Below are positions 6,817 to 8,948 of a DNA stretch of 8,948 nt, piece after piece. The first letter of the stretch is position 1; every line of letters begins with the position of its first letter. Both the position numbers and the translations under genes were made by a program. Below the pieces are notes generated by a model. That model saw only the letters and a program-made list of their open reading frames with translations. It had not been told where the DNA came from and did not search any database. The DNA is from Deltaproteobacteria bacterium (lineage in GTDB: Bacteria > Desulfobacterota > Desulfobacteria > Desulfobacterales > JAFDCJ01), in contig JAJRVC010000328.1 of assembly GCA_024277475.1 (NCBI GenBank), forward strand, positions 1 to 8,948, written 5' to 3'.

Positions 6817-8229
6817 TTATGATTTAGAATTCATTACATAGTGATGAATTCCCTGCGCCGCTTTTTTACCCGCGCCCATGGCAGAAATAACGGTTGCGGC
6901 ACCCGTAACGATATCGCCTCCGGCAAACACTCCGGGCCGGGATGTCAAATTGATATCGGCATCAGCCAACTCAATATGTCCATGCGTATCCGTTTTTAAA
7001 TCAGATGAACTTTTTGCAATCAACGGATTGACCCCACTGCCAAGAGCGATGATAAGCGCATCGGCTTTTAAGGAGAACGCGCTGTCCTCTACAGGCCGAG
7101 GTCGTTTTCGGCCTGAACCATCCGGTTCACCCAGTGCCATTTTTTGACAGATGATCTCGGAAACCCAACCGTTAGCCCCTTTAATTTCGACAGGGCTTAC
7201 CTGATAATGAAATTCTATTCCTTCCGCTTCCGCATGTTCAATTTCTTCCAATCGGGCGGGTAACTCTTCTCGCGAACGGCGGTAGAGGAGCATCACTTTT
7301 TCTGTGCCGGGCAATCGGAGTGCAGTTCGAGCCGCATCTAAAGCAGTATTACCGCCTCCTACGACAGCAAGAATTTCATGTTGATGGATGGGCGTGTCAA
7401 ACACCGGAAACTCCCAGGCGTGCATCAAATTAATACGGGTCAAAAATTCATTTGCAGAATAGACACCATTGAGGTTTTCACCGGGGATATCCAGGAAGTA
7501 AGGCAAGCCCGCACCTGTCCCTATGAAGACCGCATCGAACTCATCCCTCAACTCGTTGAGGGATTTTATTTTTCCAATCACGTAGTTGACTTTAATTTTG
7601 ATTCCCATTTGTTTCAAATACTCCAACTCGGCTTCCAGAATTTCTTTAGGAAGGCGAAACTGGGGGATGCCATAAAATAAAACGCCTCCCGGCTTGTGCA
7701 AGGCTTCGAAGATGACGACTTCATGTCCCCATTTCGCCAAGTCGCTTGCGGCGGCCAAACCCGCAGGCCCTGCACCAACGATGGCAATTTTTTTTCCGCT
7801 GGAGGGTGCCGTTTTCACGGGTTTCACTTCCCGATGGTGGCGTTCGTAATCGGCAACAAAGCGTTCCAGTTTTCCAATCGCGAGCGGCTCACCCTTAATA
7901 CCAATCACACAATGTTTTTCACATTGGTCCTCTTGTGGGCAAACCCGTCCCGTAACGGCAGGCAGGACATTGGATTCTTTAATGATGCGGGCCGCTTCCA
8001 GAAAATCGCCCAGGGCAACTTGTTTGATAAAATCCGGGATGGCCACTCGCACCGGACACCCGATAATACATTTCGGTTTTTTGCATTGGATACAGCGCGA
8101 AGCTTCGAGCTGCGCCATGGCAGGGGTGTAGCCCAGACTCACCTCCTTAAAGTTTTTCGTTCTTTCCTCCGGGTTCTGTTCCGGAGCAGGAGTTCGTGGG
8201 ATTTTGTTCTTCGGTTTCTCTTTTCCCAT
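6817..8229 (-). CDS. nfnB: NfnB: GltD-like large subunit of NADH-dependent ferredoxin:NADP+ oxidoreductase
   Basis: The 470-residue protein resembles the glutamate synthase small subunit (GltD). With no GltB-type large subunit beside it and an NfnA-type partner upstream, it is best read as the NADPH- and ferredoxin-reacting subunit of the bifurcating complex NfnAB, which couples NADH plus reduced ferredoxin to reduction of 2 NADP+ (or the reverse) in the cytoplasm. The N-terminal Fe-S domain carries Cys46, 49, 54 and 58 and then Cys97, 103 and 107, enough for two [4Fe-4S] clusters. The FAD loop 'GAGPAGLAAA' is at 152-161, the second dinucleotide loop 'GGGNTALDAAR' (NADPH) at 291-301, and the closing FAD motif 'GVFAGGDIVTGAATVISAMG' at 433-452. 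The ATG at 8227-8229 is preceded by a 17-nt spacer with no Shine-Dalgarno and a perfect 16-nt inverted repeat, which suggests translational coupling to nfnA. Alternative names in this family are sulfide dehydrogenase SudA and plain GltD; the exact physiological reaction is inferred. Confidence 0.88.
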   Translation of the reverse strand: MGKEKPKNKIPRTPAPEQNPEERTKNFKEVSLGYTPAMAQLEASRCIQCKKPKCIIGCPVRVAIPDFIKQVALGDFLEAARIIKESNVLPAVTGRVCPQEDQCEKHCVIGIKGEPLAIGKLERFVADYERHHREVKPVKTAPSSGKKIAIVGAGPAGLAAASDLAKWGHEVVIFEALHKPGGVLFYGIPQFRLPKEILEAELEYLKQMGIKIKVNYVIGKIKSLNELRDEFDAVFIGTGAGLPYFLDIPGENLNGVYSANEFLTRINLMHAWEFPVFDTPIHQHEILAVVGGGNTALDAARTALRLPGTEKVMLLYRRSREELPARLEEIEHAEAEGIEFHYQVSPVEIKGANGWVSEIICQKMALGEPDGSGRKRPRPVEDSAFSLKADALIIALGSGVNPLIAKSSSDLKTDTHGHIELADADINLTSRPGVFAGGDIVTGAATVISAMGAGKKAAQGIHHYVMNSKS

Positions 8230-8245
8230 TTGAAAGAGGTTTCAA
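8230..8245 (-). promoter_or_regulatory. Intercistronic inverted repeat at the nfnB start
   Basis: On the minus strand the nfnA-nfnB spacer reads TTGAAA-CCTC-TTTCAA, a perfect six-base inverted repeat with a four-base loop, touching the nfnB ATG and one base from the nfnA TAA. It fills the place where a Shine-Dalgarno would stand. The stem is A/T-rich and weak, so a ribosome terminating on nfnA would easily melt it, which fits coupled translation. A regulatory role is inference. Confidence 0.45.
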
Positions 8246-8246
8246 G

Positions 8247-8948
8247 TTAAGGGTTAGACGACATTTCTGCGAGTTGACAAACACCGCCGGTTTCTTTTAA
8301 ATATTTTTCCTTCGCTGTGATTTCTTCCGGGATATAGGATTTCAATCGATTGAGCAAGCCCTCGAAGTCCACCGCGTGACCTTCGAATTCGGGCCCATCC
8401 ACACAAGCGAACTTCATTTCACCGCCAACCATCACCCGACAAGCGCCGCACATTCCCGTGCCATCAATCATAATCGGGTTCAAGCTGACGAGGGTTGGGA
8501 TTTCGTAAGGACGCGTTAGAGATGCTATTGCTTTCATCATGACCAAAGGCCCGATGGCGATAACACGATCAATGGGCTCTTTTTTCTCGATCATCGTTTG
8601 AAGAATGTTCGTAACAAAACCTTTTGACCCATAGCTTCCATCATTGGTGACAACATGAACTTTTGTTGAGACCTCTAACATTTCTTTTTCCAGGAGTACC
8701 AACTCCTTAGTCCGTGCGCCTAAAATCGAAATGGTTTTATTTCCGGCTTGAGCTAATGCGCGAACGATGGGGTGAATAGCGGCTATGCCAAAACCTCCTC
8801 CCACCAGCACAACCGTTCCAAAAAGGTCGATTTGGCTGGGATTGCCCAAGGGTCCAACGACATCGAGAATAAAGTCACCGGCCTTCATTAGACTCATTTC
8901 CAGAGATGTTTTGCCAACCGCTTGTACGTACAGGGTAAGTGTTCCATG
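8247..8948 (-). CDS. nfnA: NfnA: FAD/[2Fe-2S] small subunit of NADH-dependent ferredoxin:NADP+ oxidoreductase (5' end outside window)
   Basis: The frame is open through the right edge, where it reads 'HGTLTLYVQAVGKTSLE' before the first internal Met, so about 50 N-terminal residues are missing from a protein of about 280; 233 are visible. It belongs to the ferredoxin-NADP reductase-like/PyrK family. The end of the FAD domain is marked by 'DVVGPLG'. The NAD(H) domain begins with 'VLVGGGFGIAAIHPI', followed by 'LGARTKELVLLEKEM' and 'TNDGSYGSKGFVT'. The C-terminal [2Fe-2S] site is 'DGTGMCGACRVMV...FAC', that is D-x4-C-x2-C-x11-C. PyrK has C-x4-C-x2-C, so the first ligand position is Asp, the feature known for NfnA. 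In the complex this subunit takes NADH and carries the outer FAD, passing electrons to NfnB. It lies 17 bp upstream of nfnB. SudB-type sulfide dehydrogenase beta subunit is the alternative label; PyrK is unlikely given the Asp and the GltD-like neighbour. Confidence 0.88.
   Translation of the reverse strand, partial: HGTLTLYVQAVGKTSLEMSLMKAGDFILDVVGPLGNPSQIDLFGTVVLVGGGFGIAAIHPIVRALAQAGNKTISILGARTKELVLLEKEMLEVSTKVHVVTNDGSYGSKGFVTNILQTMIEKKEPIDRVIAIGPLVMMKAIASLTRPYEIPTLVSLNPIMIDGTGMCGACRVMVGGEMKFACVDGPEFEGHAVDFEGLLNRLKSYIPEEITAKEKYLKETGGVCQLAEMSSNP

Noticed and set aside
6817..8229. Glutamate synthase small subunit (GltD)
   Set aside because: The fold and motifs are shared, but the adjacent PyrK/FNR-like gene with an Asp in the [2Fe-2S] motif and no GltB in view favour NfnB.
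7696..8250. 184-codon plus-strand frame opposite nfnB
   Set aside because: It is antisense to a well-conserved flavoprotein and its translation resembles no protein family; codon bias of nfnB explains the openness.
8247..8948. Dihydroorotate dehydrogenase electron-transfer subunit (PyrK)
   Set aside because: PyrK has a Cys where this protein has Asp in D-x4-C-x2-C, and no pyrD lies beside it; the GltD-like partner points to NfnA.

Overview
The window holds one gene on the plus strand (a partial multicopper-oxidase-like gene, cut by the left edge) facing a five-gene minus-strand block that runs in from the right edge. The organism looks like a Gram-negative-type bacterium of moderate GC with ferredoxin-linked metabolism, because it carries an NfnAB-type transhydrogenase. 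A member of Nitrospinota, Nitrospirota or a deltaproteobacterial lineage would fit, but the sequence alone does not settle the taxon, and this is inference.

Layout. 1-975 (+): C-terminal 324 residues of a cupredoxin/multicopper-oxidase-fold protein whose visible part lacks the usual copper-ligand motifs. It ends at a textbook intrinsic terminator (1002-1034). 1035-1674: about 640 bp with no intact gene. This stretch holds a perfect 19-bp G/C-rich palindrome of REP type, a cluster of small hairpins and a decayed IS3-family orfA start, so it looks like a graveyard for small mobile elements between two convergent transcription units.

1675-4021 (-): tdh and kbl, overlapping by 11 bp. They form the two-step route from L-threonine to glycine plus acetyl-CoA: Tdh oxidises threonine to 2-amino-3-oxobutyrate, and Kbl cleaves that unstable product with CoA. 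The order here is tdh then kbl, the reverse of E. coli, and the Tdh is longer than usual.

4107-8948 (-): nfnA (5' end outside the window), nfnB and a P2-like P-type cation ATPase, with gaps of 17 bp and 13-19 bp, probably one operon. NfnAB belongs to the flavin-based bifurcating family that links NADH, NADPH and ferredoxin. The ATPase has all the catalytic motifs, but one classical Ca2+-site aspartate is replaced by glutamine, so its ion is uncertain. The 85-bp gap between the ATPase and tdh has no visible terminator, so readthrough from the Nfn operon into tdh-kbl is possible.

No rRNA, tRNA, CRISPR array or complete insertion sequence was seen. I did not find a clearly undescribed system. 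The best leads are the ligand-poor multicopper-oxidase-like protein, the altered ion site of the ATPase and its linkage to Nfn, and the repeat-rich convergent intergenic region.
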